A stretch of 64,000 nucleotides of DNA from Stropharia rugosoannulata (Eukaryota > Basidiomycota > Agaricomycetes > Agaricales > Strophariaceae): the NCBI GenBank assembly GCA_028532985.1, contig JANCIK010000010.1:1054001-1118000 (forward strand), given 5' to 3'. The translations under genes and the position numbers were made by a program. Below the pieces are notes generated by a model. That model was not told where the DNA came from and did no database searches. It was given only the letters and a program-made list of their open reading frames with translations. Numbering within the stretch: the stretch's first letter is position 1; every line of letters starts with the position of its first letter. Of the stretch, positions 1-11,102 are shown piece by piece.

Positions 1-2241
1 CCCGTTTGATGGCGGTGACATATTCATGGTATCACAATGCACGACTTGGAAAACGGACGGCGTATGAGTAACGACAGGGGGTATCTGGACCAGTATTTTC
101 TGTCGCTCTTGACAGAAATGGCAAGTCTTGATATACCACACCACATCTCGCTCTAATTCCGGCCACCAGAATCTTCCCGCTAAAAGGTTCTTAGTGGAAT
201 AAACTCCCCGGTGTCCTAAACTGTCATGCACTGCCTTCAACATATACATGCGGTCTTTCTTGGCGACCACTAGTCTGTGTTGAGAGTTCTTGCTCCGTCT
301 GTACAGCCGTCCCTCTGCGTCTAAGAAGAAATGAGCTGCCCATCTTTTAAAGTTTTTAACCTTTTTAGATGTGTTGCAATAAGCGGGCAGGGTAGTCAAG
401 TCTTTTAACCAGGTTGTTACGTCCGGTAACTTAGCATCATGATCTATGCCTATTTTAGTTCGTAGGTCCTCGGGATATGTATCCACAACCGGATCCTCGG
501 TCCGCTCTGGCAGTAAGTCTCTACTGATTTGGTTTGTAAAGGCTGTCATCGCGGCTACCACTTGTTTATTTTGCCGGGTTGCTTCCTTTTTCAAGAACTC
601 CCTTAGCTCTTTACAAGTTTCTTGTGCTAGGACTTTGGCAGTTTTAATTTCTGTCTCGAAGTCTTTGACACAAGTAGCTCGTGTATGTAGAAATCCCTTC
701 CTAGAGTCTATTTGATCTGCAAACTTCTCTATTTCAAATGGAATAGGCCCGTTTGGATCATCTAAGACACATTTAGGAGGTAATTCTTCTGCCTCTTCCT
801 CGAGATCTGGGTTAGAATATTCTTCGTCCCCTGGATAATATGATCTGCGAGATAGCCCGTCTGGTCCAAAGGTTGCTCCTACTTTGTGTACCAGTGTGAA
901 CTGGAACAATTTAATATTGTCAATCCACCGGTTTATAGTAGCATTTGGCATCAGGTCTGGATTCTCTAACATCCCCTTTATGTAAGATGCATCGGTCTCC
1001 ACTACTAATTTTCGTACCCCCAGTAGCCAGTGTCGACAAGCGTACAAGGCTCTCATGAGGCCAAACAATTCTCTCTTAGGTTGAGAGAAGCGGGCTTCTC
1101 GTTCGTTCATAGGTATTGATCCGAATCGTACATAGTACTTCTTTTTAGGGTCATCTATATTGTGTTGATAAATATAATAGCCTATAGCCATATATGAAGT
1201 ATCAACCGCCAACACTACTTCTCCTTGCCCCTCATAGTCTATGGTTTTTAGGCATTCGACCACGTCTAGACCTTCCTTTATAAGTCGCATGCTTTCTTCT
1301 TGTTCAGCACCCCACTCAAACGGGTTATTGCTCTTGAGTAATTTTGCAATGTGTTGTGCCCGTTTCGCATAGTTAGGTATAAATATTCGCAATAGTCCCA
1401 GCGTTCCTAAGAATGCTCGTACATCGCTCACATTTTTACAAGTGCCCCAGTTTTTGATGACAGCTAGTTTATCTGGGGACGGTTTTCTTCCATCGTAGGA
1501 ACACAAGTGTCCCACGACGGTGATTTCACTTTCACATATGACGGATTTATGCCCGCTAAATGTTCCCCTGCAATACCTCATTCTCTGAAGTACCCGGTTC
1601 ACGTTATTCATATGCTCCCAGACAAACCGCCTAATCCCTGGATTTTCTTTGATAGTTTCATACGACCCGTCAGGTTGTTGGTAGCGTGAGGTGGGGCCTC
1701 TTACAGGTACGTCATCTATATATGGCATAGTAAATTCTGGTACTTCCTCTTGCAAAATGAAATTAACGTCATTGTGAAAGATTGGCACTGAATTTGTCCA
1801 TCCCATACATAGGTAGCATTACTAGCCTCATAGCTCCAAAAGGCGTTTGAAATGTAGTCAGATCTCTAGATTCTTCCACGAGAAGTCTTTCGTCGTATCC
1901 TACATATAAATCAAACATCCCTCCACAAGCCCAACCTGAGAAATGTATTGCCAATTCCTCGGTAGCCGGGGGAACCCCAGAGTGTGCAATGGTTACCGCG
2001 TTTAGCGGTTCCAAACTATGTACCACTCTTAGCTTCCCGTTTTTCTTTAGCACAGTGAACCAACACGTTCTATGTATATGGTGAATTTGATGGTTCTATT
2101 ATTTTGCTTTCCAATTCCTCCTTGAGTATCCGACACACCTCGCCTTGTAACCCCGGCGGAATAGGTATGTTCTTGAGCACCCAAGGCTTATGTTCGATAA
2201 CCGGTATTTCTACCGGTGGAAAGTACTCTTCTTTGAAGCAT
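1..2241 (-). pseudogene. Ty3/Gypsy pol remnant (RT, RNase H, integrase N-terminus), element A, 3' segment
   Basis: Read on the minus strand this is the pol of an LTR retrotransposon and it runs off the window at position 1. In order it shows the RT N-terminal region (about 2235-2075), RT core with the catalytic PYIDDV motif (about 1715), an RNase H domain beginning near DTSYMAIGYY (about 1200), and the HHCC zinc region of integrase (HRGVYST...CHFCQERQ, about 220-110). The frame is open from about 1800 to 1. Two 4-nt insertions break RT: GTAT near 2071-2078, and a tandem CATA duplication at 1804-1811. The upstream half is at 15338-16839: removing element B joins EDSEKGR there to FKEEYFPP here with no gap. 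The protein is therefore dead but its family is clear. It would have reverse transcribed and integrated the element's RNA copy. Confidence 0.88.
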
Positions 2242-2641
2242 TGATGAGCACCGCGCCGCGCTGTGCTCGGAAATAGCCGTTTCGGCATGCTGCGGATTAA
2301 GCGCTCGTTAAGCGCCCGCCTCGAGGAAAACGCATGCTGCGCAGAGCCGTAGCGTTCCGTGCCACGCTTTTACAGGAACAATAGGTATAGGAACGTTTAG
2401 GAACTACTACAGTCGAATTACAGGGTACATACAGTATTTAAAGCATGTAATGAGTACAGGACAACGAGAATAGATCCCCCACATTCGTTTACCTTCATTT
2501 TAGCGTCCCTGTTGCGTCCTCGCTGCGTACAGCGTCCGAGAGTGGTTCGAAGCTGTCGTAGCAGCTTACACTCTCGCGTTTTCTTCTCGCTTTTAGTTCG
2601 TTCCGGCTCGCAATTGTGAGTTGTTTTGGGGTTTGGCTAGA
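2242..2641 (+). repeat. Element B 5' LTR, first part
   Basis: First 400 bp of the 5' LTR. It matches 14848-15247 with one substitution seen (T/C in the GCGTCC[C/T]GTTGCG stretch). It stops at the CTAGA target duplication of element C (2637-2641). Confidence 0.9.
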
Positions 2642-3088
2642 TGTAGCATCTGGCATAGCCACACCCACGGCCCGAGTCATTTCCGCGCCGAGTCAGACGG
2701 CACCGTTCCTCCAGGCAATGTAAGTCGTGTTCGCTCGAGTTATTCTACGTAGCATATTGTATTATCCATATTCCTCAGTCATTTACTTACATTTCTCCAC
2801 GTCTCCTGACTCCTCTTACCTATGTGTACTTATGTGCTGTTCCTCTCATATGCTTCCATGTTATGTGTCCTCTACGTAGTACAACGTGTCCCCGAAGTAG
2901 TAAGTTAGTATAAATAGTTTGTAGTTAGCGTAGTAGTCAATCAGAATACACTTTACACCCGTTCTCTCCTGTGTGAACAACACAACTCCCTCGACACTAC
3001 AACTTCACACGCAACCACACACTCATCAATACCGTGTGCCGACACACTTCTGAAGTCCGCTAGCTCCTTACAGAAGCCCGTCGTCACA
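2642..3088 (+). repeat. Element C 5' LTR
   Basis: 447 bp, TGTAGCATC...GTCACA, matching 11917-12363 throughout by eye. AGTATAAATAGTTTG at about 2908 is a good TATA box, placing a probable transcription start some 25-30 bp downstream. Confidence 0.93.
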
Positions 3089-3246
3089 TATTTTGAACGT
3101 AGATAATACCAATTGTCTACTACCGAAACTACAAACTCGACTAACTACAAATAATTCACCAATACCGACTACGAACAAGACTTGTAAAGGTTTGATCACC
3201 CATACAGTCCGTCAACAGTCGACCAACAATTATTTCACAACCGAAA

Positions 3247-5961
3247 ATGATGTCACAACGACCTAGTGCATTGGCGGCAGCCCGCAAAACCCGTTCAACA
3301 CGCACCACGAATACCGATGACGATAACATGCGCCCACAAAGCGCAGCCGGAGTACGAAGAGGCAGATCCGGGGTAGTTCCCACGGTTGCTGCGCCATCAA
3401 GCATCGATGCCGAAACAAAGGAAGAGACTCAGGTGAGTCTTGCTCAAGAATTACGTGCCGCTGACACTTCCATGGGAAGTTCTGGAGTTTTCATAAACAA
3501 ACTCCAGTACACCGGTGACCCATGGACCCAGAACGAACAACGGGACGAAGAATCCCTCGAACCGCCACAACCGGCGCAGCCAAGGCCTGCAGCGCCGTTC
3601 CCACGCCGTAGTCAAAGTCAAGAAAGTAATGACAGAAGACCACTATTACCTCCAGTGGAGATTAGACCACAAAGTCCACGAAGGAATACTGTAGGAGGAC
3701 CACCTGTTGAATCAGGGGAGCAAGGTGAGCGTTTAAATCTCGATTATAATACTGAAGAAATCTTGCAGCAAGCAGAAAACCGCTTAACCGAAGAACAACG
3801 TGCGCACCTTCGTAATCGACACCAGAAGACACGCGCCAAAGGTAATGTACAACATGACAGCTCTTCTGATGAATCCAGAGGAGAGGGACCGTCCAAAAAC
3901 AAAGGCAAAGGTCCAGATCCCCGTAACTGGGGAGGTATTAATTTTACTGATGAAGAATATAACCCTCAATTACAGGAGCAATTATTAAACAGCTACACTA
4001 AGGTAAATACTAACCCACAACCGCAGAAACCCCACAATCCGCGACCAGACACCGCCGAACCCATGCGTGAACAAACACCACGATATCCCGACAATCGACC
4101 TATCAATCAGATAGCCAAAAATAGCTATCTTGGGAAGACTCTCGCGAATATGGAACGACTACGCATGTCGCACAACCCGGACAGCGACCCATCAAGCTCT
4201 GAATCAGAAGGATCAGATAGTGATGGACCTGGAAGACGATCGCGAGGACCTCGATTCCCCAAACAGTCGAAATCAAACCCACTAAAACGACGAGGACATA
4301 AACGATCCACTTTGAAACCAATTCCGCCCAAAGAATACGATGGAACCCCGGACTCAAGACAATACAACCGTTTTGTAATTGAAGGGACGGCGTATGTTAC
4401 GGACGGACGAGTACCTACATCACGACAAGCCTTTGTATTATCTTTTTATATGACGGGGACGGCTTATGATTTCTACACTCAGAAAGTATCCTCGGACTTC
4501 CATCAGTGGAGTTTGGGTGATTTCTTTACTGAGCTATTTAATTTCTGTTTCCCAATTAATTTCAGAATGGAGCAACGGAAGCGACTTAAACGTTGTTTCC
4601 AAGATCATCGTTCAGTATCTGCCTATGTACATGAGTTGGAAGAACTATTCAACTTAATAGGTATGGTAAGTGAGCGTGAACAAGTTATTAAATTATGGGA
4701 TGGACTACGTACATCTATACAACAAAGTCTCTGGCGTGATCATTACAACCCAGAAATATCTACCTGGGAAGAGGTAGTCAGCCAAGCAGAGACAATCGAA
4801 ATCGCGGAAAACATTACCTCCAATCGACCTAACCGAACCTCAAAACCCAGTGAAGTTAGTTCCCGCCAGCCACACGTACAGCCACGCCCGCGGGATACTA
4901 GACTAAACAATCAAGACCGAGGATCCTTCAGGAACAATGGACGATACTCCACTCCAACTAGACGATTTAATAGCCGAGAAATTTCGGTTAGACCACACAA
5001 TCCAAATTGGGGAAGAGGATACACACCTCGACCAGGCAATCCCTCTGAACGAAATACCACACCTCGACCTCGTACTACACCGCAATCATTCCCACGCATA
5101 TCTCCCGAAGAACGCACTCAGCTGCTGGCAGCAGGCAAATGTTTTAATTGCAAAGAAGAAGGACACATGTCACGCAATTGTCCAAAGCGAAGTAATGTTC
5201 GTGCATCCAGCTCCAAACCACCCGGAATTCCAGCATTTAATATTGAAATAGAAGGAGAAGAAGATGGCGAGTTTATTCTACTAGAAGAAACAGACGACAT
5301 ACCACTAGGAATGATTGCTATGGAACCAAATGACGAAGCATGGGAGTTAATCAATAAACACCCACACACATACTGGAAGCATCAATATAACCCACATTTA
5401 CCACGCCAACATAGACTAGGAGACGCAATCTTATTAGGCGCCCAAAATGCTCTAGAGATCGAAGTTCCCTATCCAGGAGATGCACCCTTTTCATTAAAAT
5501 ACGGTGACTCTGAGCATGAACGCTTTCGCATGATCCGCAGTCCCTATCAACATGACACATTCTACGTCTTTGACATTGAATATCGTCGCTATGACGCATT
5601 ATCAGGGGAAGCATTACGACACTCATTCTTTCGCATTGGGGAATGGTATGCCAACCTGTGTGAAACATTTACCGGATCAGATAATAACCGCCGTAAATAT
5701 TCACTTACCCTGGGAGATGCCTACGCATATAATGCCGCATTAGTCCTACGCAGTGGTATTACAGAATTATATCCCACACAACACGCAAACATTGATGACG
5801 ACACACGATTTAATGTGATACCAAGTGCATATATGCGATGGACAATACTGGATGAAGACTATGACGACCCCATCAATATTTCTATTCAAGAACTAGCAAA
5901 TCCTGATCTCGACTTATGCCTCTGGTATGTACAAAAACGAAAACATACATCAGAAAACTAG
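3247..5961 (+). CDS. Gag polyprotein of element C (904 aa)
   Basis: Starts at the first ATG after the LTR (GAAAATGATGTC, good context). Residues 1-350 are charged, Pro/Arg/Gln-rich and probably disordered. Residues about 359-521 are a Ty3-type retrotransposon Gag capsid domain (PKEYDGTPDSRQYNRF ... WEEVVSQAETIEIAE). A classic CCHC zinc knuckle CFNCKEEGHMSRNC sits at about 632-645. A further 250 residues follow with no recognised domain. It ends in TAG followed by G (5959-5961), and the same frame stays open beyond it into the next ORF. The TAG may therefore be a leaky stop or a point mutation. Role: particle assembly and RNA packaging. Confidence 0.9.
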   Translation: MMSQRPSALAAARKTRSTRTTNTDDDNMRPQSAAGVRRGRSGVVPTVAAPSSIDAETKEETQVSLAQELRAADTSMGSSGVFINKLQYTGDPWTQNEQRDEESLEPPQPAQPRPAAPFPRRSQSQESNDRRPLLPPVEIRPQSPRRNTVGGPPVESGEQGERLNLDYNTEEILQQAENRLTEEQRAHLRNRHQKTRAKGNVQHDSSSDESRGEGPSKNKGKGPDPRNWGGINFTDEEYNPQLQEQLLNSYTKVNTNPQPQKPHNPRPDTAEPMREQTPRYPDNRPINQIAKNSYLGKTLANMERLRMSHNPDSDPSSSESEGSDSDGPGRRSRGPRFPKQSKSNPLKRRGHKRSTLKPIPPKEYDGTPDSRQYNRFVIEGTAYVTDGRVPTSRQAFVLSFYMTGTAYDFYTQKVSSDFHQWSLGDFFTELFNFCFPINFRMEQRKRLKRCFQDHRSVSAYVHELEELFNLIGMVSEREQVIKLWDGLRTSIQQSLWRDHYNPEISTWEEVVSQAETIEIAENITSNRPNRTSKPSEVSSRQPHVQPRPRDTRLNNQDRGSFRNNGRYSTPTRRFNSREISVRPHNPNWGRGYTPRPGNPSERNTTPRPRTTPQSFPRISPEERTQLLAAGKCFNCKEEGHMSRNCPKRSNVRASSSKPPGIPAFNIEIEGEEDGEFILLEETDDIPLGMIAMEPNDEAWELINKHPHTYWKHQYNPHLPRQHRLGDAILLGAQNALEIEVPYPGDAPFSLKYGDSEHERFRMIRSPYQHDTFYVFDIEYRRYDALSGEALRHSFFRIGEWYANLCETFTGSDNNRRKYSLTLGDAYAYNAALVLRSGITELYPTQHANIDDDTRFNVIPSAYMRWTILDEDYDDPINISIQELANPDLDLCLWYVQKRKHTSEN

Positions 5962-6021
5962 GACATCAATTCTATTCTCTCGCTAAGTAGCACTGAGTCA
6001 GACAATCAGACAGATACCGAC

Positions 6022-7137
6022 ATGCCTGATTTACAGTCAGTAACCGAAAGCGAGGCAAGTGACATGGAATATGATATACTGGAATCAGATATTGAAGCAG
6101 ACGAGGCAACTATTTTCTCAGCTCATCCTGAGCTAAGAAATACACCCCATCAAATTATATGTCATTCAATAATGGTCAACGGACATATACACGGAGAAGA
6201 TACACCACATAGTCCGGATGAAGCCAGGCCACAACAATCACTATCACCCCATACAGATGAATCATTTGTCATCCGTGTTCCTCGACAGGCAGTTGAACAT
6301 GTACACACACCGCCACAGCAAGAACTAACTCTGTCCGACCTTCTGGAGTTACCATTTCCAGACCGAGGAGACTTTCCCACGGAAGAAGCTTATCAATGGC
6401 ACTTAAGCGTTGAAGGACGGTCATTGCGCCCGGATTCTATAATTGGAGATATACTATCTCCATTGCTTATCAAAATACTGGAAACCGGCGGACATTATCC
6501 TGGGGATCGTCCGCACTGGACAAATGAAGACCGCTTTGTAATCGAAGCCTACACGCCGCAAGGACACTTGGTCAAAGATAAGAAGCGTAATGTTACTACA
6601 TTCTTCGACAACGAACATCTTACATATCCTAGCTTTCAACCGGCACTGGAATATGCCTATCGTTGTGCAGTATATTCAGGGCATTCCTTACCCACATCAT
6701 GGAGGACCGAACATCATGAATCAATAGGTCCGTTGCTCGAGCGCAAACTAGAACAGCTTATTGAGCGTGGACGGCCATACCTTCGTGATCAACCATATGG
6801 AGCTATCCGTAGACGCCGGTGTAGGGTACGATGGGACCCGGAGAATGTGCAACAACTACTATTTGAAGATCAAATATGTAGACGTGTTTGGTACTTACCT
6901 AGAAATTACCTTACCCATATCAATCTCAATCTAGAAGGGTGGTATCAGTCTAGATTATTCCATATGTCTGTATCTGGGCCAGAAGACAATTTCTTTGTAA
7001 GATATAATCCCATCACAGACGATGAAATGGACATACACGTGGAAACACGCAGGGAAATATCTAACGAAGAAGGGGAAGGAGTAACAGTTCCGGTTTTTCG
7101 ATCAAACCAGACCAACATTGTGGCCAACAATTACTAA
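6022..7137 (+). CDS. Gag C-terminal extension of element C (371 aa), same frame as gag
   Basis: In frame with the preceding gag, with one TAG and 20 open codons between them. The acidic start (MPDLQSVTESEASDMEYD) is followed by a mixed region rich in aromatic residues (LPFPDRGDFPTEEAYQWHLS; ILETGGHYPGDRPHW). I recognise no domain. It repeats the compositional style of the last 250 residues of gag, so I infer it is a gag-pro linker rather than a separate protein. It ends at TAA 7135-7137 just where the protease frame (-1) becomes open. Confidence 0.6.
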   Translation: MPDLQSVTESEASDMEYDILESDIEADEATIFSAHPELRNTPHQIICHSIMVNGHIHGEDTPHSPDEARPQQSLSPHTDESFVIRVPRQAVEHVHTPPQQELTLSDLLELPFPDRGDFPTEEAYQWHLSVEGRSLRPDSIIGDILSPLLIKILETGGHYPGDRPHWTNEDRFVIEAYTPQGHLVKDKKRNVTTFFDNEHLTYPSFQPALEYAYRCAVYSGHSLPTSWRTEHHESIGPLLERKLEQLIERGRPYLRDQPYGAIRRRRCRVRWDPENVQQLLFEDQICRRVWYLPRNYLTHINLNLEGWYQSRLFHMSVSGPEDNFFVRYNPITDDEMDIHVETRREISNEEGEGVTVPVFRSNQTNIVANNY

Positions 7138-7175
7138 GCGCTCTGCCACTGGCAGGCGCACAAATCCCCAATGGT

Positions 7176-7868
7176 ATGTATCCAGCAATTCAAAGAAACG
7201 CTGCACAAGTTAAAGCAGCTCGAATCGTGCCTAAACCTGTTATTATCACCATTACATTAAATCAACAACCTGTACGCGCACTACTTGATTCCGGTTCTCT
7301 GGGAGACTTTGTGTCTTCTACAACAGCAGATCAATTACACCTCAAAAAGCTAGAGCTCGAAAAGCCGCTAACCGTGCAATTAGCAGTTCAAGGCTCTCGC
7401 TCTAAAATTAATTATCGAACCACAGCACACCTTGAATATGAATCCATCTCAGAAGAACGCACTTTCGATGTGATTAACATATCACAATATGATGTTATTT
7501 TAGGAACGCCGTGGCTATATCAACATAACATTAGCCTTACTATGAATCCTATTTCCGTAACTATTGGAAGCACACATGCTGCACCTATGACTGGAGAAGC
7601 AACAGCAGCTATAGCCGCACGTGCCCTAATGGTACCTCAAGATGACATCACACGTGCGCGCGCAGAACTCATGAATTATGCAGAACCATTGTGCAAAACT
7701 GCCCTACAAACAGGGTTACCACCCTTACGCGACATCAACCATACGATCCCCCTAATTGACGAACATCGCATTTACAAATGGCGACCGTCTCGATGTCCTG
7801 ACGCATTCCGTAAAGAATGGACAGAAAAACGGAACGCGTACCTCAAGACAGGCCGCTGGCGACACTAA
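7176..7868 (+). CDS. Aspartic protease and RT N-terminus of element C
   Basis: Frame is -1 relative to gag and open upstream to at least 7119, so synthesis by a -1 frameshift near 7120-7137 is possible. The first 120 residues are a retropepsin: VRALLDSGSLGDFV carries the catalytic DSG and YDVILGTPWL is the closing motif. The ORF continues into the start of RT (HRIYKWRPSRCPDAF ... YLKTGRWR) and ends at a TAA at 7866-7868. The rest of RT is in the +1 frame. One missing base after TGGCG would explain this, making it more likely a mutation than a programmed site. Confidence 0.85.
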   Translation: MYPAIQRNAAQVKAARIVPKPVIITITLNQQPVRALLDSGSLGDFVSSTTADQLHLKKLELEKPLTVQLAVQGSRSKINYRTTAHLEYESISEERTFDVINISQYDVILGTPWLYQHNISLTMNPISVTIGSTHAAPMTGEATAAIAARALMVPQDDITRARAELMNYAEPLCKTALQTGLPPLRDINHTIPLIDEHRIYKWRPSRCPDAFRKEWTEKRNAYLKTGRWRH

Positions 7869-10800
7869 TTCACGCAACACAGTGCCAATGATGATGATAC
7901 CCAAGCCACGAGGCAAGGGAGAACCGCCCGCACTACGCACTGTGGTTGACTTGCGTGAGCGTAATAATAACACCCATAAAATGACGTCACCTTTACCCGA
8001 CCCAGAAGGAATATTACGACGAGCGGCTGCCCATCCTTTTCGGTCATCTATGGATGGTAAAGATGCTTACGAACAAATACGTATTCAGCCAGAACATGTT
8101 GATCGTACAGCCGTCACTACACCAGATGGAAATATAGAAAGTTTAGTCATACAAATTGGAGACTGTAATGCTCCAGCAACATACCAATCTCTCATGAACC
8201 ACATATTCTCTCCGTACATTGGCCGATTCATGGACATATATTTGGACGACATAATCATTTACTCTAATACGTTGCAAGAACACATTGAACACGTGAAGCT
8301 AATAATAGATGTTCTAACAAAAGAACAGCTTTACCTGAGTCAGAGCAAGCTCCACTTCTTGGAGCCGGTACTCAAAATACTCGGACGTATTGTGGATGAT
8401 AACGGCATCCAAATGGATCCTAATAAAGTTGATTCAGTAATAAATTGGAAGACACCAACCAATCGCGACCTATTGCGAGGATTTCTTGGTTCCGTGGGAT
8501 ACCTTGCAGATGATATCCCTACTGTACGCATACCCATGGGATTACTAAGTACTCTCACTGGGGACACAGTTTCCTTTCGATGGGAACCAACACATCAACG
8601 TGCATTTGACGACATCAAGCGTCTTACGCAACAAGCACGGGAACATCGACGTGTGCCACTGCAATATGGATCCGACGCACCGCCTATCTGGATGATTACC
8701 GATGGGTGTGCAACTGGAGTCTCTGGCGTCATCAGCCAGGGACCTGAATGGAAAACTGCGAAGGTAGCGGCTTTCTACTCAGCAAAATTATCTGCTGCCC
8801 AGCAGAATTACCCAGTGCACGAAATTGAAATGTTGGCAGGCATTGAAACAATGTTACGTCATAGAGACATTTTACAAGGCGCAAAATTTAAGTGGGTAAC
8901 AGATCACAAAGGACTGATTCACTTACTGCGTCAACAGAATCTGTCTGGACGGCAAGCACGCTGGTGCGAAAAAATTGGAATATTTGACTTCGACATCCTC
9001 TACATACCTGGTTCAGAGAATGTCGTGGCGGATGCCCTGTCGCGCATGTATTCTAATGACACGCATACAACTTCTCGGGCCGATATGGAATACGCCACAA
9101 TGGCGGATCGCCCTGATTCACCTGACCTGACACAAGCAGTATATGCCATAACTGCGCGTCAAGGTAAAAAATCTGCACTCCCACGCAAGCCGAGGAAGCA
9201 ACCTGTACCTGCTGACACTGGACGACCTGAGACAAGCCGTGAATTTGCAGCACGCATGAAATCTCGTTTCGTTCTCAAGGGACCTCGAGAACGAAAGGAG
9301 GGCGGGAGTGGTAGCAGTAAAAATACAACAAATAATGTGCAACTAGAAAAGAGAGTAGAGCAATCAGTAAACAAAGAAAGAGACGAAGAATCAGACTCAG
9401 TAACTCCCCAAGTTAACGAATCGTTTGTGGAGCCTGAGACTTACCAAAAGACGTTAATAAAGGTATTATCCCAAGCGGAGGGCGGGATAAATCTTGAAAA
9501 AGAAATTAAAAACCGTTACTCGGAGGACTCTTTCTTTCAGAAGATTCTAGAGTCGCCAAGACACTTCAAAAACTTCCAGCTAGAACACGAGTTAATATAT
9601 TTGAAGGAGAAAGGAGAAAGGGTTTTATGCATACCAAAAATTATTGTGCAGGGACGAAATCTGAGAGAGATAATTATTTCAGAAGCTCATTCTCTCCTAG
9701 CACATCTGGGTGCGGTAAAAACTTTAATCTATTTGCGAGCTCAAGTATGGTGGAAAGAAATGGCCTCTGATGTAACAGCGTTTTGTATGACATGTACAAC
9801 ATGCAAACGAAGCAAACCCAGCAATCAGCGACCCTATGGATTATTAAATCCTTTGAAAATTCCATCTCGACCCTGGGAGTCGATAGGAGTGGATTTCGTG
9901 GGGCCGCTGCCAGAATCATCCAACAGAGATGGCACTTTCAACCAAATAGCTGTAATAATTGATTTATTCAGCGCCATGATCCACTTAGTCCCAAGCAAAA
10001 TCACGTACACGGCCGCTGATATGGCAGAACTCATGTTCGAGCATGTGTACAAATTACACGGGCTCCCAAAGCACATTATTAGTGACCGAGATGTACTGTT
10101 TACAAGTACATTTTGGACTACTTTACATAATCTAATGGGAACCAAGCTCAATCTTTCGAGTGCCTATCACCCAGAAAGCGATGGGTCAACTGAGCGAGCC
10201 AACAGGACGATTACACAAATGCTGCGTCAGTGTGTGAATGACAAACAAACCAATTGGGTAGCGAAGTTACCTAGTTTGGAATTCGCACTTAACTCGGCTA
10301 GATCATCAAGCACTGGCTATGCACCATTCTTCCTGAGCACGGGATACATGCCACAACCTATGATTTGGACATCTGCTCCAAGGACTGAGTTCCCGAGTAT
10401 ACGAAACTTTGCACTTCAAAGGAAAGTGGCTATCATGGCTGCTCATGATGCCATTCTCGCAGCTCGGGTCAAGCAAACCAAGGACGCAAACAAACATCGA
10501 AGAATGGTTCCATTTAAACAAGGAGACCTGGTGTATATCTCAACAAAGAACATTTCCTTTCCAACAGGACTAGCACGAAAACTAATCCCCAAGTACATTG
10601 GACCCTATGAAATCATACAGGACTTCGGTAATTACTCATATAAAATTAAATTACCACAACACTTGAGTAGACGTGGAGTTCACAATGTGTTCCATGCTTC
10701 ATTACTGCGAATACACGTCCCAAATGATGATAGGCTCTTCCCTGGACGAACAGTGGAGCAACTGGGGCATGGAGACGAAGCAGAGCCTGAATGGGCTGTA

Positions 10801-11037
10801 GAAAAAATTATTGGGCATGCAGGTAAAGGATATGACTCCTACTTCCAGATTCAATGGAAGGCAGGAGACGTCACTTGGCTACCATACGCAAAGATTCAAC
10901 ATCTTAATGCCTTAATGGAGTACTTACAACTCCTTAGTGTCGAAAACATCGCACAATTACCACTTGGCACCGCTGCTATGCCACGACACGATCCACAAAT
11001 TGAACTAGGCAATATCAATGCGTCAGTTAACCTATAA
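7869..11037 (+). CDS. Reverse transcriptase - RNase H - integrase - chromodomain of element C
   Basis: Frame open from 7756 but homologous to pol only from NTVPMMMIPKPRGKG (about 7874). RT: KDAYEQIRI and the catalytic IYLDDIIIYS (about 8236). RNase H: TDGCATGVSGV (about 8700), VADALSRM end (about 9030). Integrase: HHCC zinc site (HSLLAHLG ... CMTCTTCK, 9687-9810) and catalytic D,D(35)E at codons 9892, 10084 and 10192. C-terminus: a chromodomain (EWAVEKIIGHAGKGYDSYFQIQWK, truncated here for length; about 10789-10860), which marks it as a chromovirus and should steer integration to marked chromatin. All catalytic residues are present. The upstream 1-nt shift is the only obvious lesion. Confidence 0.93.
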
Positions 11038-11102
11038 AACATGTCACCAGTTAACCAAATTATCTACTGCGATCCAAAACCCAAAACACAGACGACATCT
11101 CA

